Numbered from the stretch's first letter, positions 50,592 through 59,161 are shown. The stretch: 64,000 nucleotides of DNA from Trichomonas vaginalis G3 (GCF_026262505.1 NC_067208.1:12843962-12907961); one strand, 5' to 3'. The notes: generated from the sequence alone by a model not told the origin. Numbers and translations: made by a program.

Positions 50592-50993
50592 ATGGGTTTA
50601 TTTGGCGCATTAGCAGGAGTCGCATCTAGATTTTTACCCGCAGTGGGAACAATAGCCAGAGGTGCATTTGGAGTTGGAAGGAAGATTTTGAGTACATTAG
50701 GTATACTTAAAGAGAAAGCACAACCTATTATACAAACTGTACAGAAAGGTTGGGATGTAGCACGAGATGCAACAAATCTTATTCCAAATCCTGAAACAAG
50801 AGGAAAAGTTCAAGGATGGATGGACAATGTAGGAAGACAAGCAGGAAACTATTATAACAAAGCAAATGACTACTATAACCAAGCAGGACACTATATGGAC
50901 CAAGGTGAAAGATTCTTTAACAGAGGATATAACCATGCACAACAATGGGTAAACAATAACCAACCTCAACCGCCTCAAACGTGGGGAATGTAA
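50592..50993 (+). CDS. pVI-like amphipathic protein, right copy
   Basis: Nearly identical to 36,778-37,179; 133 residues with the MGLFGALAGVASRFLPAVG head and Tyr/Asn/Gln-rich helices. The start follows TTTTTTACCCTATAAGAA, a typical start motif in the element. Confidence 0.55.
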   Translation: MGLFGALAGVASRFLPAVGTIARGAFGVGRKILSTLGILKEKAQPIIQTVQKGWDVARDATNLIPNPETRGKVQGWMDNVGRQAGNYYNKANDYYNQAGHYMDQGERFFNRGYNHAQQWVNNNQPQPPQTWGM

Positions 50994-51012
50994 AGTTTTT
51001 TATTGAGATGAA

Positions 51013-51165
51013 ATGAACAATGCAGCATTGAGACAAATAAGTTCAAGATGGATTTGTCGGCTTTCAGCATTTAAACCACGTGTTTGTAAAGTTCTTCCTA
51101 TACCTCAGGAAGTTTTAGACCGACTTCAAAAACCTCAACAACCAGTTGAAAACAAACCAAACTAA
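51013..51165 (+). CDS. 50-residue basic peptide
   Basis: The frame starts MNNAALRQISSRWICRLSAF after TTTTTTATTGAGATGAA and ends QQPVENKPN. It is short but conserved in the left copy (36,627-36,758), and its promoter motif matches that of its neighbour at 51,185. No family is recognised. Confidence 0.6.
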   Translation: MNNAALRQISSRWICRLSAFKPRVCKVLPIPQEVLDRLQKPQQPVENKPN

Positions 51166-51184
51166 AATTTTTTACTGAGATGAA

Positions 51185-51769
51185 ATGACTGAAGAAGTTG
51201 AAACGGTAGATTTGACACCACAAACAAAAAGTTCAGAACCATTGTCAAAACCTGTCAAAGAACTTACAGATGAAGAGAAAAATTCAATAATAGAAAGTGC
51301 CAGGTCTGGAAATACAAACTCTAACTATAAAGTCACTTTTCATAGAAATGGAACGGCTAGTATCTCAAAAAAGAAACAGACTCTCACAAATAAAATATTG
51401 AAGTCTGAAGGAGCTTTCGAGACAACAGATGGAAAAGTTTACTTCACTGACCAACAGTTCATTATAGAACATCTCATTGACTTAGAGTCGAAATATTCTA
51501 AACTTTACAACAAACACAAAAAGTTGAAAGGAAAACAAAAACAAATGGCATATGATATTTATGAAGATGTTGACGACACAACTGTTCCTGCAAGTGAAGT
51601 AAAGTCAGAGGAACCGAAAAGTGACGAAAAACCGATAGAAGAAGAGAAACCAAAAACTGAAGATAAACCAAAACCAAAGTTTAGTTTCCAAACTAAACCA
51701 AGTCAACCTTCATTAGCTGGTATGGGTTGGCGTCAAAGACTTATGGCAGCAGGCGGTTATGTAAAGTAA
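51185..51769 (+). CDS. Unknown virion-type protein (194 residues)
   Basis: It contains NYKVTFHRNGTASISKKK, the short basic beta motif shared with 16,225 and 18,791, a coiled middle (FIIEHLIDLESKYSKLYNKH), an acidic Lys/Glu/Pro linker and a C-terminal GMGWRQRLMAAGGYVK. The promoter TTTTTTACTGAGATGAA precedes it. Position upstream of polymerase B could suit a terminal-protein or DNA-binding role, but this is not shown. Confidence 0.55.
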   Translation: MTEEVETVDLTPQTKSSEPLSKPVKELTDEEKNSIIESARSGNTNSNYKVTFHRNGTASISKKKQTLTNKILKSEGAFETTDGKVYFTDQQFIIEHLIDLESKYSKLYNKHKKLKGKQKQMAYDIYEDVDDTTVPASEVKSEEPKSDEKPIEEEKPKTEDKPKPKFSFQTKPSQPSLAGMGWRQRLMAAGGYVK

Positions 51770-51801
51770 AGAAAAAAAATATTTTTTTTATTTTTATAAA
51801 A

Positions 51802-53955
51802 ATGCCCCCATATAGAATGGACAGAAAGTCTGCTAGAATAAAAGCAGAGTTACAAAGATATGGTTGGAGAGTTTCGAAGAATTTTAAATATAGGAAGGGA
51901 AGACCCATAAAAGTCTATGACAAACTGGCTGGTCTTCGCTACGAAATGGATTTGGAAACAGCACGTGCCAATTATCCAAACAGACTAGAGAGGTTAGAAG
52001 AAGAACGTCTTATGGACATGCCTTTCGATGTTAGTGAACCTCAAGTTGAAGGACACGACGGCTTTGCCAGATTCTACTGGAAACATGACGAACAATTGCA
52101 TCCTTTGAGAAGGAAAAAAGGAAAAGGTGAAGACGCACATGCTCCCATGGAAAGAACAAGATATTCATATGAAAAGTATCGTGAAGTTAGAAGTCAAATT
52201 ACGTCTGGTCGAACCTTTACAGTAAACTTTGACGAAGGAAAGAACAAAGAAGGCTTCATGGGTGTACTTGCTGCAATTCAAGACGGAAATAAGAAAGGAC
52301 ACAATCTCAGATTGACCATAACAGATTTGGATGGTCACATTTACTATGCACATGGCAATGAACAAACAGCCGCAAAACTTCTTGACGCTTTCAAGACTAC
52401 AAAGAGAGTACAAATGGTTGACTCCGACTCAGACATTTTGAATGCAATTGAAGGAATTGCAAGTGTCAAGTTCGAATGGTACCAACCTAACCCTCAAGCA
52501 GTCAGACAACATGCTGGATACTTCCCCTTCATAAATAAGTCTGACATTGACTTGACAAGGTATGGAATTTACAATTCAATTGAAACAATTGTCAACGAAC
52601 CTTGCATTCTTACATGTCTCAGGAACTCTGGTCTTGTTACAGATGAGAAGATGAAGTATCTTGAGTCATGTGTGAAGACAAGGTACATTATCAGAGGTCA
52701 ATTGGCAAAAATTGCACCGTTGGCAAATGTCAATATCCGAGTCAACATACCTACAGCTAAAGGTTCTTCACATGACGACTATGTTGTTGACAAAGACTTA
52801 CCATGGTTGAAGATTGTAATTGTCCACAACCACTTCATGTTGAACGAAAGTCTTACAAACCCATTGTTCGGAAAAGGCAAGTGCAACATTGTCAGAGCTG
52901 TAAATATTCTTTTCGAGAAAGGTTTGTTGGAACCAATTCCAGATGACAAGCTGACAGAAACTTTTGTACCAAAAGATGAAACAAACTTTTCATTGTTAGC
53001 AAGACCAAAAGTTGTTCCAGACAAAGTTCTAGTACAAAAGAAGTACACAGTTCCACAAGGAGTTGGATTGTTCGGATACCAACCTGAACCAGAAGAACTT
53101 CCAATGAGGTTGCAAGAACATCAAGATGCTATAAACAAACTTCCATTGAGACATCCAATTGACGTCAAATTGTATTGGAGAGCATCTGAGTTAGGTCAGA
53201 AGGTTTTATATGAAACAGGTTGCTTCGATGATGTTTATGAGATAACAGGAGAAGTTTCTCAGAAGATAAGAGACTCACTTGAATTTCCACAAACTGGACC
53301 AATTGGTTGCGACAAGTTCGACTCAGATGAAAAGATATACTATGTCGACCTTAACGCTGCATACATGAGGTTTGTCCAATATATTCCGACTGGAATTCCA
53401 AACGAAGATGGTGAGTTCCCGGGAAGGAACTATACAGTTGGAAAAGTCATACAACAACTGTATGATATTAGGAAAGCTTCAAACCCCAAACTTGCAATGA
53501 CACTCAAATTGCTTATGAATTCGACATGGGGATATTCCATTAAGAAACCTCAAGAGATGAAGAGTAAACATTATGAGAAGGTCGACAACTTTGTTGAAAG
53601 GTTTTCTCCTTTTGTTTTGAAGTACGAATTCACTCAAGGTCAAAGTGGCTTAGTAACCACATTAAAACCTATTGTCGAACATTGGTCTTACCCTCAGTTC
53701 GCAAAAGCAGTCCTTGACGAGTACAACAAATTCTTCTCCGAAGTCAAATCCAAAGTCAAGGTTTACTATGAGAACATTGACGCACTCATGACGAACGAAG
53801 AAGGATACAACAAACTCATTGAAATGGGTATGGTCAGTGAAAAGATGGGCTGTTTTAAGCTAGATAAGGTATTTTCCGAAGTTCATGTAATATCGAAAAG
53901 GAAATATTGGGGCATACTTGAAGACGGCACAGAAATAAAACATTGCATAAAATAA
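51802..53955 (+). CDS. polB: Family B DNA polymerase, protein-primed type
   Basis: The start is placed at ATG 51,802 after TTTATTTTTATAAAA, giving 717 residues. The palm has motif A-like YYVDLNAAYM near residue 513, motif B-like LMNSTWGYSIKK near residue 568 and a motif C-like strand YYENIDALM near residue 653, then a thumb with KRKYWGI. This layout fits the polymerases of Polintons/Mavericks and related protein-primed replicators. The N-terminal part, with beta-rich and charged segments, is not recognised. It is shorter than most Polinton polymerases. Followed 38 bases later by the penton-like gene. Confidence 0.75.
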   Translation: MPPYRMDRKSARIKAELQRYGWRVSKNFKYRKGRPIKVYDKLAGLRYEMDLETARANYPNRLERLEEERLMDMPFDVSEPQVEGHDGFARFYWKHDEQLHPLRRKKGKGEDAHAPMERTRYSYEKYREVRSQITSGRTFTVNFDEGKNKEGFMGVLAAIQDGNKKGHNLRLTITDLDGHIYYAHGNEQTAAKLLDAFKTTKRVQMVDSDSDILNAIEGIASVKFEWYQPNPQAVRQHAGYFPFINKSDIDLTRYGIYNSIETIVNEPCILTCLRNSGLVTDEKMKYLESCVKTRYIIRGQLAKIAPLANVNIRVNIPTAKGSSHDDYVVDKDLPWLKIVIVHNHFMLNESLTNPLFGKGKCNIVRAVNILFEKGLLEPIPDDKLTETFVPKDETNFSLLARPKVVPDKVLVQKKYTVPQGVGLFGYQPEPEELPMRLQEHQDAINKLPLRHPIDVKLYWRASELGQKVLYETGCFDDVYEITGEVSQKIRDSLEFPQTGPIGCDKFDSDEKIYYVDLNAAYMRFVQYIPTGIPNEDGEFPGRNYTVGKVIQQLYDIRKASNPKLAMTLKLLMNSTWGYSIKKPQEMKSKHYEKVDNFVERFSPFVLKYEFTQGQSGLVTTLKPIVEHWSYPQFAKAVLDEYNKFFSEVKSKVKVYYENIDALMTNEEGYNKLIEMGMVSEKMGCFKLDKVFSEVHVISKRKYWGILEDGTEIKHCIK

Positions 53956-53993
53956 AAACGTTTTTTAAAACAATATATTTTTACATATATTAA

Positions 53994-54854
53994 ATGCTTC
54001 AGGTTGAAAAACAAAGAACAAAAGTAGCAGATACAAAACCGTTAGACTATATCTTTACAAATACTGGTAGGACTATTTCAGATGAAGAAATTTCATCCCG
54101 AGTATACAGGTTTGACTATTCAATTCGTTGGCTTCAAAGTCCTTCAGATGCAAAGGCAATAGGATTTAGAAGAGTTTTGTTTTCAAATAGAACTAACGCA
54201 TTTATGTTCGCAGTATATTTTCATGGGCAGTATAAAGGTCCTGATGGTATAATAGACAAATTTGACGAAATGAGAATCTTTACAGTTCGTTCAGACGAAA
54301 GTCTTGAGAAAACTCTAAATGACTTTCAAACTCAAATGAACAAATATTATTGGGAATTTCAAGAAAAATACGACTCTTTACTAAATGGAACATACTATCT
54401 GAAACTAGAATATGACAAGATGAACTCCACCGTTTCATTTCAAAAGATTGAAATTAACCCTCCAAGAAATACAGAGTTTTTATTTTGGGAAGTAGACAAA
54501 CGTTCTTGGGCACAATTTCTTCGGTTACTAAACCAGAACGAACCATTACCACCAGATGGTCCATTTAAATTTATACTTCCACCAGCAGATTTGATGGTTT
54601 ATAGAAACGTGTTTGACCCTCAAAATGTTATGTGTCATGCAAGTTTCAGTTCAAGCAACAATAGTTTTCTATGTATTGGTAAGGACTTTTATGACTTTGC
54701 TTCTAAATTCTACGAACCACCTAGTAACAGTTTCTCTGACTTTCAAGTTTGGTTCACAACAAATGGTGTGCAACATATTATTCCATTGTACTGTGACTTT
54801 TATCTCGAATTGTCTTTCATATATAACTACGGAAAAGTGCTGAAAAAGTATTGA
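53994..54854 (+). CDS. Penton-like minor capsid protein 2 of Element 2, right copy
   Basis: The 286-residue protein is nearly identical to 34,734-35,594 and has the same SFSSSNNSFLCIG, FQVWFTTNG and LELSFIYNY signature. A handful of residue differences indicates recent common origin. Confidence 0.65.
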   Translation: MLQVEKQRTKVADTKPLDYIFTNTGRTISDEEISSRVYRFDYSIRWLQSPSDAKAIGFRRVLFSNRTNAFMFAVYFHGQYKGPDGIIDKFDEMRIFTVRSDESLEKTLNDFQTQMNKYYWEFQEKYDSLLNGTYYLKLEYDKMNSTVSFQKIEINPPRNTEFLFWEVDKRSWAQFLRLLNQNEPLPPDGPFKFILPPADLMVYRNVFDPQNVMCHASFSSSNNSFLCIGKDFYDFASKFYEPPSNSFSDFQVWFTTNGVQHIIPLYCDFYLELSFIYNYGKVLKKY

Positions 54855-54915
54855 AAAATAAAGTTTATGTTAGCATGTTAGATCTAACACGTTTTCTAAC
54901 CACTTTTCTAACATC
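54855..54915. repeat. Palindromic end module (TGTTA type)
   Basis: It contains TGTTAGATCTAACA and lies directly after the penton-like gene, as in the left copy. Another copy is at about 55,970-56,015. Confidence 0.6.
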
Positions 54916-54990
54916 GTAGAAAACTCATGAAAACAATTTATTTTTGACACTTTCACAAAAAAATAAAAAAAGTGAGTTAAAATGAGATGT

Positions 54991-55356
54991 TTACTGAACT
55001 GGCTGAATGTCGCCTTCACAGGTTCTGTAGAACGGCTGACCAGAGAAGTGGAACAGTGCTCTGAGAATTTGTATAATTCGTGGAATTGGACTCTCTCTGT
55101 TTGGAAGTTGTATCCATGGGTGCTTTGCAAAGAACTTGAGAAGAGATTCTTTCTTCATCTCCTTTATGTCGTCTACAGAAGTGTTTTCTGGTATTTGCAG
55201 GACAATTCCAGTCGAAGTTTCGAGATTCAAAGCAGCCCTTCCAGACAACCAGAAGCCGAGGGACTTGTTGGCTTTGTCCTTGCCCAAGTACTGCTTAACA
55301 ACTTCATTTATCTCTATAAGGTAAATTGCCTCATCTAATGGCTCGATGTTGTCCAT
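54991..55356 (-). CDS. Small unknown protein beside the 22-bp array, right copy
   Basis: The 121-residue protein begins MDNIEPLDEAIYLIEINEVV, has the segments SGRAALNLETSTG and KFFAKHPWIQLP, and ends GDIQPVQ like the left copy. No family is recognised. The ATG lies immediately next to the tandem array on the same strand, so the array is its upstream region. It could be an array-binding, partition or origin factor; that is inference from position. Confidence 0.6.
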   Translation of the reverse strand: MDNIEPLDEAIYLIEINEVVKQYLGKDKANKSLGFWLSGRAALNLETSTGIVLQIPENTSVDDIKEMKKESLLKFFAKHPWIQLPNRESPIPRIIQILRALFHFSGQPFYRTCEGDIQPVQ

Positions 55357-55872
55357 TGTACTTTTTCAGAACAATACTTGTACTGTTTCAGAACAATACT
55401 TGTACTGTTTCAGAACAATTCTTGAACTTTTTCAGAACAAATTTCCCGTAAAAGCTCTCAATTTGTGAGAAAAATTTTCTGTTTCAGAACAATACTTGTA
55501 CTGTTTCAGAACAATACTTGTACTGTTTCAGAACAAACTTGTACTGTTTCAGAACAATACTTGTACTGTTTCAGAACAATACTTGTACTGTTTCAGAACA
55601 ATACTTGTACTGTTTCAGAACAATACTTGTACTGTTTCAGAACAATACTTGTACTGTTTCAGAACAATACTTGTACTGTTTCAGAACAATACTTGTACTG
55701 TTTCAGAACAATACTTGTACTGTTTCAGAACAATTCTTGAACTTTTTCAGAACAAATTTCCCGTAAAAGCTCTCAATTTGTGAGAAAAATTTTCTGTTTC
55801 AGAACAATACTTGTACTGTTTCAGAACAATACTTGTACTGTTTCAGAACAATACTTGTACTGTTTCAGAACA
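55357..55872. repeat. 22-bp repeat array, right copy
   Basis: The unit is TTGTACTGTTTCAGAACAAT plus AC, repeated about 18 to 20 times at 22-base steps, with dyad symmetry around TGTTTCAGAACA. A spacer with CCCGTAAAAGCTCTCAATTT occurs twice, 315 bases apart, making a higher-order repeat. The left copy of the element has the same period and an alike spacer (AAAAGTTCTCAATTTTCG) but a different unit. Confidence 0.85.
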
Positions 55873-55912
55873 ATGTCCGACGTACCACTGAGCTATGAGC
55901 CGCTTGCATATT
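55873..55912 (-). tRNA. tRNA 5'-half-like sequence abutting the array
   Basis: The minus strand reads GCGGCTCATAGCTCAGTGGT followed by ACGTCGGACATTG, with an excellent A-box-like TAGCTCAGTGG, then switches at once into the 22-bp repeats. It looks like the first half of a tRNA gene interrupted in the anticodon-arm region. The matching 3' half was not found in the window. Confidence 0.4.
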
Positions 55913-56092
55913 TTTAAGTAAAATATAGTATATTTGTCATACAGTGAAGGATGACCAAACTTAAAAAAAATAAAGTTTATGTTAGCATGTTAGATCTAAC
56001 ATTTTACCCTAAATTTTATTTTTTGCCGAATTCAGCACAAAATTCTGAGTAAAATGGCATATGACATGTGTCAAACCGTTGAGTTTTCACAA

Positions 56093-57337
56093 AATTCATG
56101 AAATTTGGTCATTTTTCAGCAAAAATAATTTTTAGGTGAAGAGGTGAGATTTCACCTCTTTTTTCACCTAATTTTTCACCCTAGCCGCTTTGCGGCTCTG
56201 ATTGCTTTAGCTTTCTCGTGAATTTTCATGAATTTCCTTAAGATAGAAAAAAATAAAGTTAGTTTTTTATAAAATATTTTTTTATTTTGTATAAAAGATA
56301 TGATTTCAACAATCGGCACAACAACAATTCAAACAACAACTTCACCAAACTCTTTAGTTATGAATCCTACGTCAATGTTGGTAGAGATGAAAAGCTTTAT
56401 TCCTTCTTCATATACTTTTGAAACAGAAATCCAGAAGATAAAGCAAGAACTTTTAACAAGTAATTTAGACTGTAGTGCGAAAGATGAAACAAATGAACAG
56501 TATCTTTATGAAATGGAGGACCTCATCGACCATTTGCCTAAACTACCTGAAATCCAACAACAAAAGCTCACTATTCCTGAATTCGATGAAATAGAAGTCA
56601 AACCAACTGACTCAGTAGAAATAAAGAAGTTCATACGTAAAGTAAATTATGAGTTTCTTGGATTTCATTGCAACCATAAGGTTATGGACAAAGATTGCGA
56701 TATGGTATATAAGAATGTTTCTGACATATATAAATCTGAAGAATTTAAGACCTACGACAACTTTGTTTCGTTAGTTGCTGAATGTGTATGGCAGATAAGA
56801 GATAAAGATAAAAGAGGCAAAGTATGGAACGAACAAATAAGACCCGCTATGTTTGAGATGAAGAGAGCAATTGACGCTTTAGTTGTTTTAGCAGGTCAAA
56901 TTTCAATGTATAACGCAAAAACGATGCCGCAATGTTCAAAATGTAAGGCAGCAATAAGAAAATATAACTACTCAGTCAAAGAGATAGAAAGAATGCGAAA
57001 CGACTATGCAGACTTAAAGAAAGAAGCAGAAAAGTCAGCAGAAGATAAAATGGACATGTTAGCATTTCTTAATAAAAACTATCCAACAGCAGAAGATTTC
57101 CTTCTGTCTGACGTCAAGAAGAAATATAAAGAGACTTTCGGCATTGTTAAAACTTTTGATATCCTCAGCGAAGAAATAGAAGCTACAAAACTGTTTAGGA
57201 TTTCAAATATACATCGTACAATTCATGTAAAACGCTTGTGAAAAAAGAGGTGAAAAATTAGGTGAAAAAAGAGGTGAAATTTCACCTCTTCACCTAAAAA
57301 TTATTTTTACTGAAAAACGACCAAATTTCATGAATTT
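56093..57337. mobile_element. Inverted-repeat cassette 3 carrying a family A gene
   Basis: Both ends have AATTCATGAAATTTGGTC followed by TTTTTCAG(C/T)AAAAATAATT and then the GGTGA-type palindrome, in inverted orientation. This is the best-defined end sequence of the three cassettes, with more than 60 matched bases. A triloop hairpin (56,183-56,197) lies inside the left end. Confidence 0.7.
56300..57241 (+). CDS. Family A cargo protein, copy 3
   Basis: The 313-residue protein is nearly identical to copies 1 and 2 in the middle. Its C-terminus (FRISNIHRTIHVKRL) is the same as copy 1, although its inner part is closer to copy 2, so the copies are mosaics. The promoter-like TTTATTTTGTATAAAAGAT precedes the start. 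Function unknown. Confidence 0.8.
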   Translation: MISTIGTTTIQTTTSPNSLVMNPTSMLVEMKSFIPSSYTFETEIQKIKQELLTSNLDCSAKDETNEQYLYEMEDLIDHLPKLPEIQQQKLTIPEFDEIEVKPTDSVEIKKFIRKVNYEFLGFHCNHKVMDKDCDMVYKNVSDIYKSEEFKTYDNFVSLVAECVWQIRDKDKRGKVWNEQIRPAMFEMKRAIDALVVLAGQISMYNAKTMPQCSKCKAAIRKYNYSVKEIERMRNDYADLKKEAEKSAEDKMDMLAFLNKNYPTAEDFLLSDVKKKYKETFGIVKTFDILSEEIEATKLFRISNIHRTIHVKRL

Positions 57338-57405
57338 TCATAAAAGATAAAAATAAAGTTAGTTTTTTATAAAATATTTTTTTTATCCGGAATATAAAGA
57401 CAGAT

Positions 57406-58233
57406 ATGTCAACAACAGAGAACACAACAACAGTTATAGTCCATGAAGCTATAAATGAAGAATATGAATGGATACAATATAACAAACAATTGCGTCTAAT
57501 TCGTTCGGTCAAAGACGATATGTACCAAATGCAAAGTATAATGAACGCTCTTCGTTCTACAAAGCAAGCATATCATTGGTTTGAAAACCAACAGACAAAA
57601 GAACTTTTAGAAGAATTTCCTCATATGATTGTTTCCCTCAGAAAACCGAGAGAAGAGATTCCGTACGAAAATCGTAAGAATTTGGCACCTGGTTTGAAAG
57701 GATATTATGTTCATAGACTTTTAGTAAATGCCGTAGCAATGTGGGCTTCACCTCGTTATGCTTGTTATATTTTCATGATGTTAGATGAACTATATAAAGC
57801 AGAACGTGAAGAGATGGAAAAGAAACTTCAAGCAAAAGATGAAGTCATTGAAGCAAAAGACAAAAGCATACAGAAAAGAATACCACGTTCGGTACCAAAA
57901 GGAAAGGAAAAGAACTATAAGTATATGATATATACTGAAGAGTTGGAGAAAGAAGAAGACAGAGATATGGTTATGTTGCATTTAGTCAGAAGAAACAACA
58001 AAAGCTTTTACGACCTTGCTAAGATATATAAATCTGACAGAAATTGGTTCTATCGCAAAAACTTACCGATTTCAATGACACCGAATGAAGATGTGAAACA
58101 AATAGTTCAAGATACGTTACCTCAAACACACTATGATATTAAAGGTTGTACAATTCTTACCTTCAAAGAAGATTTGCCATTGTTAAAGGAAAAAATAACA
58201 GAGTATTTTGACAACTTCAAACAAGTAGAGTAA
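57406..58233 (+). CDS. KilA-N plus DUF3627 protein
   Basis: The 275-residue protein has a KilA-N DNA-binding domain at about residues 20-125, including YHWFENQQTKELLEE and the helix MWASPRYACYIFMMLDELY. A coiled linker (KLQAKDEVIEAKDKS) is followed by a DUF3627-type C-terminal domain (about residues 170-260). Such fusions are common in irido-, asco- and poxvirus-like viruses. It may regulate element or host genes. It faces the ATPase gene across 16 bases. Confidence 0.8.
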   Translation: MSTTENTTTVIVHEAINEEYEWIQYNKQLRLIRSVKDDMYQMQSIMNALRSTKQAYHWFENQQTKELLEEFPHMIVSLRKPREEIPYENRKNLAPGLKGYYVHRLLVNAVAMWASPRYACYIFMMLDELYKAEREEMEKKLQAKDEVIEAKDKSIQKRIPRSVPKGKEKNYKYMIYTEELEKEEDRDMVMLHLVRRNNKSFYDLAKIYKSDRNWFYRKNLPISMTPNEDVKQIVQDTLPQTHYDIKGCTILTFKEDLPLLKEKITEYFDNFKQVE

Positions 58234-58249
58234 ATTGCACTCTTTATTT

Positions 58250-59125
58250 TTACGCTTGACTTTTTACAATTTGAACTTTGTTCGCATAGATATGAATTCT
58301 GAAAGAAGTATGAGGGTCTTGTATGACTTTGTACTTCTCCCATAATTCATATCTGTCAAACTTACCTGCCATGGACTCTTTCATAAGTTCCATGAAATCG
58401 TCTTCGGACAATCCGGGGAAAAGTATTATGTCAGTAAGTATTCTTTTAACATCCTTACTTAAACTCTTCGCTGTCTGTACACATATTACGACTGAAATGT
58501 TAAAGTGTCTGAGCTTCTTAAGAATTCGACACATGTCTTGTTCTCTATTCTTTAACAAAGGATGAGAGGCGAAATCATCTAAGATAAGAAGACATCTATG
58601 AGGGTACGTTTTCCAATCGTAAGATTGCAATTTCTTCGAAATGTATTCTATCTCTTTCTGTTTGTTTCTGAAGTGTTTCTTCTCTAATATTCTCTGCATT
58701 TCCTCATTTGGGTCTTTAAACTTAGAATTTATATACTCATTTATAGCATTATACTTCAAAACTCTTCTTTGGTACTTCTTTATCCAATCTAACAACTCAG
58801 TATCCTTTATACATACTAACTTAGACTTCTTTATAATATCTTTGAACGAATTGACGTTTTGGTCAAATTGACCAGAAGTCGAACAAATAACAACTAACTC
58901 ATAGAATGGGTTCTTCTCATCTAGTTCTTGTTGTTGTGCAGCCATTTTAAGATAAGTGAAAGTCTTACCCGACCCAGGTGGTGCAATTAGACCTGTTATA
59001 CCATTCTGAGCAAATAAGAACTTGTCATGTATGGGTTTTATCTGAGCATTTTCTAACTTCCTCTTGTTCTTGTTTAAAACATTCTCAAATTTTTTGTCAA
59101 TGTCAGCAAACTTTTTTTCTAACAT
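58250..59125 (-). CDS. Packaging ATPase of Element 2, right copy
   Basis: The start is placed at MLEKKFADIDKK as in the left copy; 291 residues. The APPGSGKTF and LLILDDFASH motifs are present, and only a few residues differ from 28,340-29,215. Open and full length. Confidence 0.85.
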   Translation of the reverse strand: MLEKKFADIDKKFENVLNKNKRKLENAQIKPIHDKFLFAQNGITGLIAPPGSGKTFTYLKMAAQQQELDEKNPFYELVVICSTSGQFDQNVNSFKDIIKKSKLVCIKDTELLDWIKKYQRRVLKYNAINEYINSKFKDPNEEMQRILEKKHFRNKQKEIEYISKKLQSYDWKTYPHRCLLILDDFASHPLLKNREQDMCRILKKLRHFNISVVICVQTAKSLSKDVKRILTDIILFPGLSEDDFMELMKESMAGKFDRYELWEKYKVIQDPHTSFRIHIYANKVQIVKSQA

Positions 59126-59161
59126 ATTTTTAGAAAAATTAAAATTTTTATCTTTTAGAAA

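Noticed and set aside
55465-55783. Reading frames with repeated FRTILVLFQNN-type segments
   Set aside because: They only follow the 22-bp array, which is open in all three phases; no start motif precedes them.
55357-55872. CRISPR array
   Set aside because: Repeats are contiguous at 22 bases without unique spacers, the DNA is eukaryotic in type, and no cas gene is present.
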